From Nocardia sp. MH4 (GTDB lineage: Bacteria; Actinomycetota; Actinomycetes; Mycobacteriales; Mycobacteriaceae), in assembly GCF_019266065.1 (NCBI RefSeq), contig NZ_LPNR01000077.1, positions 1-44,251 on the forward strand: a stretch of DNA of 44,251 nucleotides, given 5' to 3'. How positions within the stretch are numbered: position 1 is the stretch's first letter; each line of letters opens with the position of its first letter. Made by a program: the position numbers and the translations under genes. The notes beneath the pieces are model-generated. The model was given only the letters and a program-made list of their open reading frames with translations. It was not told the DNA's origin and did not search any database. Below are positions 18,545-26,995 of the stretch, piece by piece.

Positions 18545-20647
18545 TCACGGTGTGGCCGTGGCTGTTCGGCGTCGCCGCCGGTCGACGACGCCGGCGAGCA
18601 CGGCGACGAGCAGGACCGCGAGACCGAGCACGGTCGCGGTCGGATTCGGGTAGAGCAGGATCAGGCCCGCCGCCGCGGCCAGTCCGCGCGGCACCGGTCC
18701 GATCGCGCCGATGCCGAACAACCAGCCGCCGGTGGCCGCCGCCAGCGCCGCGACGCCGACGCAGGCGGCCGCGCTCACCCACAGCACGTCGAGCAGGGCG
18801 CCGCGCCCGAGCAGGTGCTGGCCGGCGTCGGTGAGCACGAACATCAGCGGCACCAGAAAAGCCGGCAGCGCGTAGCGCAGGGCCGCCCACATGGTCGGCA
18901 TCGTCTTCGCGCCGGTGACCGCGGCCGCGCCGACGGCGGCCAGCGCGGTCGGCGGCGTCACCTCCGAGAGCACCGAGAAGTAGAAGACGAACATCGCGGC
19001 CGCGGGCGCGGCGACGTCCAGGTCGAGCAGCGCGGGTCCGATGATCACCCAGCCGATGACGAACGAGGCCGTCACCGGCACCGCCAGCCCCAGCAGCGAC
19101 AACGCGATCGCCGCCAGCACCGCGGTGGTCGCCAGTACGACGGCGGGATCGTCGGAGAGCACCGATCCGGCGCGGACCAGCAGCGACGCCAGTTGCGCGC
19201 CGAGACCGGTCTTGGTGGTCATTGCCGTGATCACGCCCGCCGCCGCGCATACCGCGACCACGGGCAGCGCCGAGCACATGCCCAGCGACAGGGTGCGCAG
19301 GGCCGCGAGCGTGAACTGCCCGGCATCGCGCGCCGACCACTCCCGCCCCGGCGCGTCGGCCGGGGATTCCGCGGCGGCGACCGACCGCGCGCGCAGAATC
19401 CGGTCGGGCACGGCCAGGATCAGCGCCAGCACCGTGGCGTAGACGACCGCGCGGGTCGCGCTCATCCCGGCCAGCAACAGCACCACGATCACGATCAGCG
19501 AGGAGAAGTGATACCCGAAGCGCCCCAGCAGCTTCCACCACGGCCTCGGCAGCGGGCCGTCGGCCAGGTCGGCGGGCGCGCGCCCCTCGGCGTGGATGCG
19601 GCGGGCGTCGATCTCGACCGACAGCAGGATGCCGAGGTAGTAGAGCAGTGTCGGGATCAGCGCCCAGCCGAGCACCGTCACATACGACACGTCGAGGTAT
19701 TCGGCGACGATGAAGGCCGCCACGCCCAGTGTCGGCGGGGACAGGATCGCGCCGACGCCCGCCGCGGCCAACATGCCGCCCGCCTGTTCGGGCCGGTAGC
19801 CGGCCCGGCGCAGGATCGGCCAGGTGACCGCGCCGGTACTCACCGCGGTCGCGGTGCCCGACCCGGAGACGGTGCCGAGCAGGAACCCCGACACCACCGC
19901 CGTGCGCCCCGCCGCACTGTGCGAGCGCCGGAACAGCGAGACCGACAGATCGACGAAGAACCTCGCGGCACCGGAGAATTCGAGGACGGCGCCGTAGAGG
20001 GTGAACAACACGATGTAGCTGGCGGCCACGTCCAGCGGGGTGCCGTAGAAGCCGCTGCCGGAGTTGTACAGCGCGTCGACGATCTGGTCGACGTCGAGCC
20101 CCGCGTGCGCGATCGCCCAGCTCTGCGGCAGCAGGCCGCCGTAGTAGCCGTAGGCGAGGAACACCAGGCAGACCAGCGGCAGGATCCACCCCGTGGTGCG
20201 GCGGCAGGCTTCCAGGATCAGCACGAGCAGCACCGCGCCGAACACGACGTCGACCGGGGCCAGCATGCCCTGCCGGTCCAGGAAGGCGTCGTATCCGCCG
20301 CCGCCCGCGCCGAGGGTGAACGGCAGCACCGGATACAGGCACACGACCAGGGTGACCGCGGCCAGCACCCAGTCCAGCGGCGCGGGCGCGTCGGCCCTGT
20401 CGAGCCTGCCCCAGCCGGAGCGGTAGCTCAGGAAGACCAGCGGCAGCGCGATCGCCAGGAACACGACCAGGTAGTACTGGCTGCCCTGCGGCAGCGGCCG
20501 GAACACCTGCCACAACGCCAGCGCCGCCAGCGCGAACGCCACCACGCCGACCAGCCGGGCCGGGAAACCGGTGAGGGTGCGGGCCGGTCGTTCCTGGTCG
20601 TCGACGCCGAGTTCGGCCGAGGTCACGACCGGTGGCGCTGCGCTCAT
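18545..20647 (-). CDS. TRAP transporter fused permease (DctQ-DctM)
   Basis: This 700-residue membrane protein joins the small (DctQ-like) and large (DctM-like) TRAP permease subunits, as is usual for TAXI systems. I count roughly 16-18 hydrophobic segments. DctM features include FLLGTVSGSGTATAVSTGAV, AAAGVGAILSPPTLGVAAF and YFSVLSEVTPPTALAAVGA. ATG 20647 is chosen; the frame continues 22 codons upstream with Arg-rich sequence that does not fit an N-terminus. The C-terminus (from about 640) is a hydrophobic extension ending in Arg-Arg-Arg-Arg. It works with the binding protein encoded just downstream, driven by an ion gradient rather than ATP. Confidence 0.93.
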   Translation of the reverse strand: MSAAPPVVTSAELGVDDQERPARTLTGFPARLVGVVAFALAALALWQVFRPLPQGSQYYLVVFLAIALPLVFLSYRSGWGRLDRADAPAPLDWVLAAVTLVVCLYPVLPFTLGAGGGGYDAFLDRQGMLAPVDVVFGAVLLVLILEACRRTTGWILPLVCLVFLAYGYYGGLLPQSWAIAHAGLDVDQIVDALYNSGSGFYGTPLDVAASYIVLFTLYGAVLEFSGAARFFVDLSVSLFRRSHSAAGRTAVVSGFLLGTVSGSGTATAVSTGAVTWPILRRAGYRPEQAGGMLAAAGVGAILSPPTLGVAAFIVAEYLDVSYVTVLGWALIPTLLYYLGILLSVEIDARRIHAEGRAPADLADGPLPRPWWKLLGRFGYHFSSLIVIVVLLLAGMSATRAVVYATVLALILAVPDRILRARSVAAAESPADAPGREWSARDAGQFTLAALRTLSLGMCSALPVVAVCAAAGVITAMTTKTGLGAQLASLLVRAGSVLSDDPAVVLATTAVLAAIALSLLGLAVPVTASFVIGWVIIGPALLDLDVAAPAAAMFVFYFSVLSEVTPPTALAAVGAAAVTGAKTMPTMWAALRYALPAFLVPLMFVLTDAGQHLLGRGALLDVLWVSAAACVGVAALAAATGGWLFGIGAIGPVPRGLAAAAGLILLYPNPTATVLGLAVLLVAVLAGVVDRRRRRTATATP

Positions 20648-20827
20648 GAGCGCGACGATAACAACACCGGCAGGCGCCCGGCGGCGAAAACGGCGACCGG
20701 GAATTCTGTACAAAAGTGACAGAACCCCGTTGCCTTCGGCGTTGTGTCACAGCACGATCCACCGACGAGCAGCGACCGGGACGGCACACTCGGCAGGCGG
20801 TGACGCGGGGATGTCGGTGGGTCCGCC

Positions 20828-20833
20828 TAGGAT
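20828..20833 (+). promoter_or_regulatory. -10 box of a probable leaderless mRNA
   Basis: TAGGAT lies six bases before the ATG at 20840, so transcription would start at or next to the A of the start codon. No ribosome site is present, which agrees with a leaderless message. The -35 zone is not recognisable. Confidence 0.5.
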
Positions 20834-20839
20834 CCGCGC

Positions 20840-22021
20840 ATGCCTTCGATCGATACCGCGCAACGCCGGGCCCGCCTGGCGACCAGGCATCGGCTCGCGC
20901 CGTCGACCCGCTCGACCGAGCCGACCGAGATCGCGCGTTCGATGGTGGTCCTGCACGCCACCGATCCGGCTACGGTCTATCTGTCGGTCGGCGCGCGCGG
21001 CGTCGACCTCACCCCGGCCCACGTGGAGCGCGCGCTCTACGACGAGCGCACCCTGGTGCGCCTGCTCGCCATGCGCCGCACCATGTTCGTCGCCCCGACC
21101 GAGTTGGTCCCGGTGCTGCAGTCCTCGTGTTGCGACGCGCTGGCGATCAAGCAGCGCAAGGCCTACGGCCGCTACCTCGAGCAGGCGGGTGTCGTGGACG
21201 GCGATGTGCAGGAATGGCTCTCCGATGTCGAGGCCGAGACGCACGCCGCCCTGCTCGCCCGCGGCGCGGCCACCGGCGCCCAGCTGAGCAAGGACGTCCC
21301 CCGGCTGCGCACCCAGATCGATACCGCGCCGGGCAAGTCGTATTCGAAGCCGACCAGCATCACCACCTGGGTGCTGGTGGTGCTCGGCGCCGAGGGCCGG
21401 ATCGTGCGCGGCCGCCCCAACGGCAGCTGGACCAGCAGTCAGTACACCTGGGCTCCCGCCGAAACCTGGCTCCCCCCAGACCTTTCCCCGATCCCCGCCG
21501 CCGAGGCGCGGGTCGAGCTGGTGCGCCGGTGGTTGCGCGTGTTCGGCCCCGCCCCGGTGACCGACCTGAAGTGGTGGACCGGCTGGACCCTCGGCGAGGT
21601 CCGCACAACCCTCGCCGAGCTCGACATCGCCCACGTCGACCTCGACGACGGCACCACCGGCATCGTCCTGGCCGACGACCTGGCTCCGGTCCCGACCCCC
21701 GAACCATGGGCCGCCCTGCTCCCCGCCCTGGACCCCACCCCCATGGGCTGGCAGTCCCGCGACTGGTTCCTCGGCCCCCACGCCCCCGCCCTCTTCGACC
21801 GCAACGGCAATATCGGCCCCACCATCTGGGCCGACGGCCGCATCGTCGGCGGCTGGGCCCAGCGCCCCGACGGCGAGGTGGTCACCCACCTGCTCGAGGA
21901 CGTCGGCAGCGACACCAGGAAACTCATCGACGCCGAAACCGACCGCACCACCGCCTGGTTCGGCGACATCCGCGCCATCCCCCGCTTCCGCACCCCGCTC
22001 CAGCGCGAACTGACGGCTTAG
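20840..22021 (+). CDS. Winged-helix DNA-binding protein, AlkZ/YcaQ (HTH_42) superfamily
   Basis: This 393-residue protein belongs to the HTH_42 superfamily of tandem winged-helix proteins. Some members (E. coli YcaQ, Streptomyces AlkZ) are DNA glycosylases that unhook crosslinks or remove bulky alkyl adducts. Matches include SMVVLHATDPATVYLSV, ERALYDERTLVRLLAMRRT, TDLKWWTGW and the C-terminal WFLGPHAPALFDRNGNIGP. Where YcaQ has its catalytic Gln-x-Asp and AlkZ its Gln-x-Gln, this protein appears to read His-Ala-Thr-Asp, so base-excision activity should not be assumed. It is a single gene with its own leaderless-type promoter, divergent from the TRAP operon. Confidence 0.8.
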   Translation: MPSIDTAQRRARLATRHRLAPSTRSTEPTEIARSMVVLHATDPATVYLSVGARGVDLTPAHVERALYDERTLVRLLAMRRTMFVAPTELVPVLQSSCCDALAIKQRKAYGRYLEQAGVVDGDVQEWLSDVEAETHAALLARGAATGAQLSKDVPRLRTQIDTAPGKSYSKPTSITTWVLVVLGAEGRIVRGRPNGSWTSSQYTWAPAETWLPPDLSPIPAAEARVELVRRWLRVFGPAPVTDLKWWTGWTLGEVRTTLAELDIAHVDLDDGTTGIVLADDLAPVPTPEPWAALLPALDPTPMGWQSRDWFLGPHAPALFDRNGNIGPTIWADGRIVGGWAQRPDGEVVTHLLEDVGSDTRKLIDAETDRTTAWFGDIRAIPRFRTPLQRELTA

Positions 22022-22158
22022 CCACCGGCGCGGCTCGCGGCTGCCCGATCCGGGGACCACACCACGTTGGGGGACGCGCACACATCCGCCCCGGTGGTGG
22101 CACGCGGCCACCGAGCGCAGCACGAGGATCAGCTGAAGACCGGCAGCCTGCGCCGAAG

Positions 22159-22929
22159 TCAGTCGGCGGTGAGATCCAGGCGGTCGAGGACTCCGGCCAG
22201 GCCGCTGCGGACCGTCTCGGCGTCGTCGATATCGGCGCCGTAGGTCACTTCGTGCCACGGTCCGAGCTGGTGCCAGAGCAGAGCGCGGCGGCGCAGGGAG
22301 TCGGTGCGGCCGTAGGCCGTGGCGACGGCGGCGGCGAAGGCGGCCGGTGCGCCGTACAGGGGCCATGCCAGGTCGTTCGCGGCGTCGCCGAGGTGGGTGT
22401 CGCCGAAGTCGATCACACCGCTGACGTGGTCACCCTCGACGAGGATGTGTTCGGGTCCCAGATCACCGTGGACGATCGTGTCCGCGGGAAGATCCCGCGC
22501 GGCATCGAGAATCGTCTGTGCCCGAGCCCGGCGAGCGGCAGGCAGCATCGGCACGACCTCGGCCCGGAACCGCCGTAGCGTCGCCTCCCGGTCGTCGCCG
22601 GTCTCGGTCGCCGAGGGCAACCCGTGCCGCACCGCCTCGGGGCCGGGGCTGTCGTGCAGGGCGCGAAGAAATGCGCCGATCGCGAGACCGTGTTCGGCAG
22701 TAAGCGATTCGACCGCCCGGCCGGGGACGAGCGCATGACGCACGACCAGCGGCGACTCCGTCACGACAGCGGGGACCGGCACCGGTAACGGCAGTCGCGG
22801 TGCCAGCCACGGCAGCAACCGGGTCTCGCGCCGGAGCTGGTCGGCGACCTCCGGTCGGCGCGGGCGGCGTTCGACCCAGCGGCCGTCGACCAGGACGGCG
22901 AGGCTGTCCCACCCCTGCGAGAACTCCAC
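22159..22929 (-). CDS. Aminoglycoside phosphotransferase-fold kinase
   Basis: This is a 256-residue small-molecule kinase of the APH/choline-kinase fold. The catalytic loop is TIVHGDLGPEHILVEG (His-Gly-Asp with the catalytic Asp, and the Mg-contact position taken by His rather than the common Asn). The DFG-equivalent is VSGVIDFGDTHLGD, followed by NDLAWPLYG. The N-lobe is short (WDSLAVLVDGRWVERRPRRP). Such proteins may phosphorylate aminoglycosides, macrolides or hydroxylated metabolites; the sequence does not say which. GTG 22929 is chosen because TAGCGT lies exactly six bases before it. The gene stands alone, downstream of nadC on the same strand. Confidence 0.85.
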   Translation of the reverse strand: MEFSQGWDSLAVLVDGRWVERRPRRPEVADQLRRETRLLPWLAPRLPLPVPVPAVVTESPLVVRHALVPGRAVESLTAEHGLAIGAFLRALHDSPGPEAVRHGLPSATETGDDREATLRRFRAEVVPMLPAARRARAQTILDAARDLPADTIVHGDLGPEHILVEGDHVSGVIDFGDTHLGDAANDLAWPLYGAPAAFAAAVATAYGRTDSLRRRALLWHQLGPWHEVTYGADIDDAETVRSGLAGVLDRLDLTAD

Positions 22930-22935
22930 GCCCCC

Positions 22936-22941
22936 ACGCTA
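22936..22941 (-). promoter_or_regulatory. -10 box of a probable leaderless mRNA
   Basis: On the minus strand TAGCGT (TANNNT) is followed by six bases and the GTG start at 22929. No ribosome site is visible. Confidence 0.5.
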
Positions 22942-23055
22942 GAGCACCGCTGGGCTATCGCGCCCCTTGATCGCCGTCGACGACCGTACGCCCCCACCGG
23001 GAACAGAACTGCCTGCCGTTGGTCCCGCGCTGCGGACGTCAGGCCCGCGATCGCC

Positions 23056-23916
23056 TCACATGTCCAGCCCGAGGTCCAGGACGCGAACCGAGTGGGTCAG
23101 GGCGCCGATGGCCAGGTAGTCGACCCCGGTGCGGGCGTAGTCGGCGGCCTGCTCGAGCGACAGACCACCCGAGGACTCGAGCTTGGTGTTCGGCGCGGCG
23201 GTGTTGCGACGCTGCACGGCGGCCTGGGTCTGCCAGAGCGGGAAGTTGTCGAGCAGGACCAGCTCGACGTTCTCGGCCAGCACCGCGTCGAGCTGCTCGA
23301 GGCTGTCGACCTCCACCTCGCAGGCGATCTCGGGGGCCAGCTCGCGCACGGCACGCAAAGCGTTGACGACCGAGCCCGCGGCGACGACGTGGTTGTCCTT
23401 GATCAGCGCCGCGTCGCCCAGCCCCATCCGGTGGTTGACGCCGCCGCCGACGCGCACCGCGTACTTCTGCAGCGCCCGCAGCCCGGGCAGCGTCTTGCGG
23501 CTGTCGCGGATCTTGCAGTCGGTGCCCTCGACCTCGTCGACCCACGCCGCGGTGGCGGTCGCGATGCCGGACAGGTGACACACCAGGTTCAGCATGGTCC
23601 GCTCGGCGGTGAGCAAGCCCCGCGTCGGCGCCTCGATGCTCAGCACCGAGGTACCCGGCTCCACCCTGGTGCCGTCGGCGACGCGGTCGGTGACGGTGTA
23701 GTCGCCCGCGCCGATCACCTCGTCGAGCACCAGCAGCCCGACGTCGAGGCCCGCGACGGTGCCGTGCTGGCGCGAGACCACCGACGCCTTGCTCACCGCG
23801 TCGGCGGGCACGGTCGCGACGGTGGTGACGTCGGGTCCGTAGCGCAGGTCCTCGTCGAGGGCGGTACGGATCAGCGTCAGCAGTTCCGCACGATCCAGGG
23901 CGGCATCCAGAGCCAT
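23056..23916 (-). CDS. nadC: Quinolinate phosphoribosyltransferase (carboxylating)
   Basis: NadC joins quinolinate and PRPP to give nicotinate mononucleotide, completing de novo entry into NAD synthesis. The 286-residue protein shows the two-domain layout: N-terminal DEDLRYGPDVTT, then LLTAERTMLNLVCHLSG, KIRDSRKTLPGLRALQKYAV, GGGVNHRMGLGDAALIKDNH, EVEVDSLEQL, LLDNFPLW and LESSGGLS. ATG 23916 has AGGAGTG upstream; GTG 23919 is directly before it and is also possible. It is third in nadA-nadB-nadC, but 264 bases separate it from nadB, wider than I would expect from mycobacterial operons. Confidence 0.96.
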   Translation of the reverse strand: MALDAALDRAELLTLIRTALDEDLRYGPDVTTVATVPADAVSKASVVSRQHGTVAGLDVGLLVLDEVIGAGDYTVTDRVADGTRVEPGTSVLSIEAPTRGLLTAERTMLNLVCHLSGIATATAAWVDEVEGTDCKIRDSRKTLPGLRALQKYAVRVGGGVNHRMGLGDAALIKDNHVVAAGSVVNALRAVRELAPEIACEVEVDSLEQLDAVLAENVELVLLDNFPLWQTQAAVQRRNTAAPNTKLESSGGLSLEQAADYARTGVDYLAIGALTHSVRVLDLGLDM

Positions 23917-24019
23917 CACTGCACTCCTGTTCTCGGGCGCGGCATGCGCCCGTTCGATCCAGCGGAGATCCTCACCGGCCCGCCGGAATTGCTTGTGCGG
24001 CACCTGATGCCGCGTACTG

Positions 24020-24184
24020 TCAGCCGGGCGCACCTCGGCGCGGTGCGGACCGGTCCGCCGAGCACCGGGCCGTCTCGATCGAGACCACGCCGTCGATGAT
24101 CACCGCCGCGCGGCGTGCACCGGTCGGTGACGGGGCCCGGCGTTCGCCGCGCACCGATGCGCACGCCTGCGGGTGGTCGTTCAC
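24020..24184 (-). CDS. Possible 54-residue ORF in the nadB-nadC spacer
   Basis: A GTG at 24184 overlaps the nadB stop as GTGA, the coupling seen elsewhere in this window. The frame runs 54 codons with about 85% G or C in third positions by hand count. The product is Arg-rich at the start and end with a central RRAAVIIDGVVSIETARC. I recognise no family. The rest of the 264-base nadB-nadC gap shows nothing else. It may be a small protein, or a chance frame in GC-rich DNA; I lean slightly to chance. Confidence 0.25.
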   Translation of the reverse strand: MNDHPQACASVRGERRAPSPTGARRAAVIIDGVVSIETARCSADRSAPRRGAPG

Positions 24185-25842
24185 CGCGCACCGATCGACA
24201 CCGCGACGGCATCGACCGCGACGGTGGACAGTCCGAGCGCCCCGTCCGCGCCGAGGCGAACCGCGGTGCTGTGCCGCTGATCCTCGACCGGACCCGGATA
24301 CTCCGAGCGGGTGTGGCAGCCCCGGCTCTCGGCCCGGTCGGCGGCCGCGATCAGCAGCGCACGGGCGGTCAGCGTCAGCGCGGCGTCCTCGATGCGGCGC
24401 AACGTGCGCGCGGCGTCGAAAACTCCCTCGCCGGAGCCGGTCCCATCCAGCGGCTGGACCGCCCGCGGCGCGGCGGCATCGAGCGGGGACACCACCGACC
24501 GGGCGGCGTCGATCCGCGCGAGCGCGATGCCGAGCCCGGCACCGTCCCGCACGACGGACGCGTGCTCGGTCATCGCCTGCTGCACGACCGCCCGCTCCGC
24601 GAAGTCCACCGTCCACGCCGGGATCTCCTCGACATCGGTGCGCGCACCGCGCCGTTCGACCGCCGCCGCACCGGCGCGCTCGCCCACGACCAGCCCTTCG
24701 AGCAGGCTGTTGGAGGCCAGCCGATTCGCCCCGTGCAGCCCGGTCCTGGCGACCTCGCCCGCGGCGTAGAGTCCGGGCACCTCGGTGCGCCCCTCGGTAT
24801 CGGTCAGCACCCCGCCGCACTGGTAGTGCGCGCCGGGCGCGACCGGGATCAGTTGCGCCGCGGGATCGATCCCGGCGGCCAGGCAGGACGCGGTGATCGT
24901 CGGGAACCGCGCGGCGAAGCCGGCGATGTGGCGCGCGTCGAGGAACACGTGATCGGTACCCGTCGCCCGCATCCGCTCCGCGATGGCCCGCGACACCACA
25001 TCGCGTGGGGCCAGATCACCGCGCGGATGTACCCCCGCCGTCACCGATTCGCCCTCCGCGTCGACGAGAATCGCGCCTTCCCCGCGCACGGCCTCGCTGA
25101 TCAACGGCCGACGGCCCACCCCGCCCGGGGTGTAGAGCACCGTCGGATGGAACTGCACGAACTCGAGATCGGCCACCGCGGCCCCGGCCCACAGAGCCAG
25201 CGCCACACCGTCGCCGGTCGCGCCGGGCGGGTTGGTGCTCGAGGCGTAGAGCTGGCCGAGCCCGCCGGTCGCCAGCAGCACCGCGGGAGTACGGACGACA
25301 CCGAAACCGTTGTCCGACATCGCGACAACGCCGCGCACACCCTCGGGACCGGTCAGCACCCGCAGCGCGGCGGCGCCGAAGAGCACCGGCAGTCCGGCCG
25401 CGTTGAGCGCGCGCTGTACCTCGGCGCCGGTGGCGTCACCACCGGCGTGGATGATCCTTCGGGTGCTGTGCCCGCCCTCGCGGGTGCGCGAGATCTGGCC
25501 GTCGCGGCCGAGATCGAACACCGCGCCGAGGTCGGTCAGCGCGGCCACGGCCGCCTGCCCGCCCGCGACGATCGAGCGCACGGCCTCGACCTCGCACAGC
25601 CCGGCACCGGCCTCGACCGTGTCGCGCACGTGCGAGTCGACCGAATCGCCCTGCGGCGCGACGACCGCGATGCCGCCCTGCGCGTACTGCGTCGAGGTGT
25701 CGGTGGGACCGCCCTTGCTGAGGATGAGCACCCGCAGCCCGCGCAGCGATGCCGTGCGGGCCGCGGTGAGTCCCGCGACGCCACCACCGATGACCACCAG
25801 GTCGACCTCGGCCTCCCAGGAGACCGGAACCGTCGCCGTCAT
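24181..25842 (-). CDS. nadB: L-aspartate oxidase
   Basis: NadB is the FAD enzyme that oxidises aspartate to iminoaspartate, which NadA condenses with dihydroxyacetone phosphate. The 553-residue protein has the dinucleotide fold LVVIGGGVAGLTAA, the FAD/substrate segment STQYAQGGIAVV, the active-site region REGGHSTRRIIHAGGDATGA, ALLATGGLGQLY-type strand, EFVQFHPTVLY, SEAVRGEGAILV, the His-Arg-Asp-like PRGDLAPRDVVSRAI and ANRLASNSLLEGLVVG. ATG 25842 is preferred over the longer frame because homology starts there. It begins 37 bases after nadA. The C-terminal helical domain is complete. Confidence 0.96.
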   Translation of the reverse strand: MTATVPVSWEAEVDLVVIGGGVAGLTAARTASLRGLRVLILSKGGPTDTSTQYAQGGIAVVAPQGDSVDSHVRDTVEAGAGLCEVEAVRSIVAGGQAAVAALTDLGAVFDLGRDGQISRTREGGHSTRRIIHAGGDATGAEVQRALNAAGLPVLFGAAALRVLTGPEGVRGVVAMSDNGFGVVRTPAVLLATGGLGQLYASSTNPPGATGDGVALALWAGAAVADLEFVQFHPTVLYTPGGVGRRPLISEAVRGEGAILVDAEGESVTAGVHPRGDLAPRDVVSRAIAERMRATGTDHVFLDARHIAGFAARFPTITASCLAAGIDPAAQLIPVAPGAHYQCGGVLTDTEGRTEVPGLYAAGEVARTGLHGANRLASNSLLEGLVVGERAGAAAVERRGARTDVEEIPAWTVDFAERAVVQQAMTEHASVVRDGAGLGIALARIDAARSVVSPLDAAAPRAVQPLDGTGSGEGVFDAARTLRRIEDAALTLTARALLIAAADRAESRGCHTRSEYPGPVEDQRHSTAVRLGADGALGLSTVAVDAVAVSIGAR

Positions 25843-25879
25843 GGTCGCTACCGGTTCGACCGCGCGGCGAACGGCGCGG

Positions 25880-26917
25880 TCACTCCCCACCGCCGGGGTT
25901 GCCGATCGCGATCATCCGCTGCACCGAGGCGCGACCGGCCTCGGCCATCGCCAGGTCGACGTGCACCTCGTCGGCGCCCTCGACCAGGCAGCGCAGCAGC
26001 GCGGCCGGGGTGATCATCTTCATGTACTTGCAGGAAGCGCGATCGTTGACGGCCTGGAAGTCGATCCCGGGCGCCGCCTTGCGCAGCTGGTGCAGCATGC
26101 CGACCTCGGTCGCCACCAGCACCTGGTTCGACGTCGAGGCCTTGGCCGCGTCGATCATGCCGCCGGTGGACAGGATGTGCACCCGCTCGGCCGGGAACGC
26201 GCCCTCGCCCGCCAGGTACAGCGCCGAGGTGGCGCAGCCGCACTCCGGGTGCACGAACAGCTCGGCGTCGGGGTGGGTGCGCGCCTGCTCGGTGAGCTCG
26301 TCACCGTTGATGCCGGCGTGCACGTGGCACTCGCCCGCCCAGATGTGCATGTTGGCGCGGCCGGTCTCGCGCTTGACGTGTGCGCCCAGGAACTGGTCGG
26401 GCAGGAACAGCACCTCGACATCGGGGTCGATCGAGGCGACCACGTCGACGGCGTTGGACGAGGTGCAGCAGATGTCGGTGAGCGCCTTCACCTCGGCGGT
26501 GGTGTTGACGTAGGACACCACCTTCGCGTCCGGGTGCTCGGCCTTCCAGGCCCGCAGCTCCTCGGCGGAGATGGAGTCGGCCAGCGAGCAGCCCGCGCGC
26601 TGGTCCGGGATCAGGACCGTCTTGGCGGGGCTGAGGATCTTCGCGGTCTCGGCCATGAAATGCACGCCGCAGAAAACGATGGTGTCCTCTTCGGCCTCGG
26701 CCGCGATCCGCGACAGGGCCAGCGAGTCGCCGACGTGGTCGGCCACGTCCTGGATCTCGGGCAGCTGGTAGTTGTGCGCGAGGATCGTGGCGTTGCGCTC
26801 ACGCGCCAGCCGCCGCACCTCCCGCGCCCACTCCGGCGTCGCTTCGACACCCGTGTACCCCGTGGGTCCGTCGAAGACCGAACCCATCAGCGTCGGCTGT
26901 GCGGTCGTCGTCGCCAT
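25880..26917 (-). CDS. nadA: Quinolinate synthase
   Basis: NadA condenses iminoaspartate with dihydroxyacetone phosphate to quinolinate, using a [4Fe-4S] cluster. The 345-residue protein shows [35 protein letters not shown], the first cluster Cys in [11 protein letters not shown], the central [12 protein letters not shown] and the last Cys in [16 protein letters not shown] 26917 follows a GAAGGGAG ribosome site. It is the first gene of the nad operon and diverges from nrtR; the palindrome at 26973-26995 lies in the shared upstream region, so the operon is probably repressed by NrtR when NAD supply is high. Confidence 0.97.
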   Translation of the reverse strand: MATTTAQPTLMGSVFDGPTGYTGVEATPEWAREVRRLARERNATILAHNYQLPEIQDVADHVGDSLALSRIAAEAEEDTIVFCGVHFMAETAKILSPAKTVLIPDQRAGCSLADSISAEELRAWKAEHPDAKVVSYVNTTAEVKALTDICCTSSNAVDVVASIDPDVEVLFLPDQFLGAHVKRETGRANMHIWAGECHVHAGINGDELTEQARTHPDAELFVHPECGCATSALYLAGEGAFPAERVHILSTGGMIDAAKASTSNQVLVATEVGMLHQLRKAAPGIDFQAVNDRASCKYMKMITPAALLRCLVEGADEVHVDLAMAEAGRASVQRMIAIGNPGGGE

Positions 26918-26972
26918 GGTGGCTCCCTTCCTCGTGCGAACGGCGCCATCGCCTCGATTCGCACCTAACCAG

Positions 26973-26995
26973 GTTTTCGACTTAGAATCGAAAAC
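26973..26995. promoter_or_regulatory. Probable NrtR operator between nadA and nrtR
   Basis: GTTTTCGA (26973-26980) and TCGAAAAC (26988-26995) are perfect inverted 8-mers with a 7-base centre. The plus-strand centre contains TAGAAT (26983-26988), a near-consensus -10 box seven bases before the nrtR GTG at 26996. The operator ends exactly where nrtR begins, so bound repressor would block nrtR and, by position, nadA. NrtR regulation of nadABC is known in actinobacteria; the exact site is inferred from this sequence. Confidence 0.8.

Noticed and set aside
18815..20719. A 634-codon plus-strand frame rich in Arg, His and Gln
   Set aside because: It is the mirror of the TRAP permease gene; hydrophobic helices on one strand give such sequence on the other.
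22022..22158. Possible terminator between the AlkZ-like and APH-fold genes
   Set aside because: Only a 6-bp stem with a 10-base loop could be found, too weak to report as a feature.
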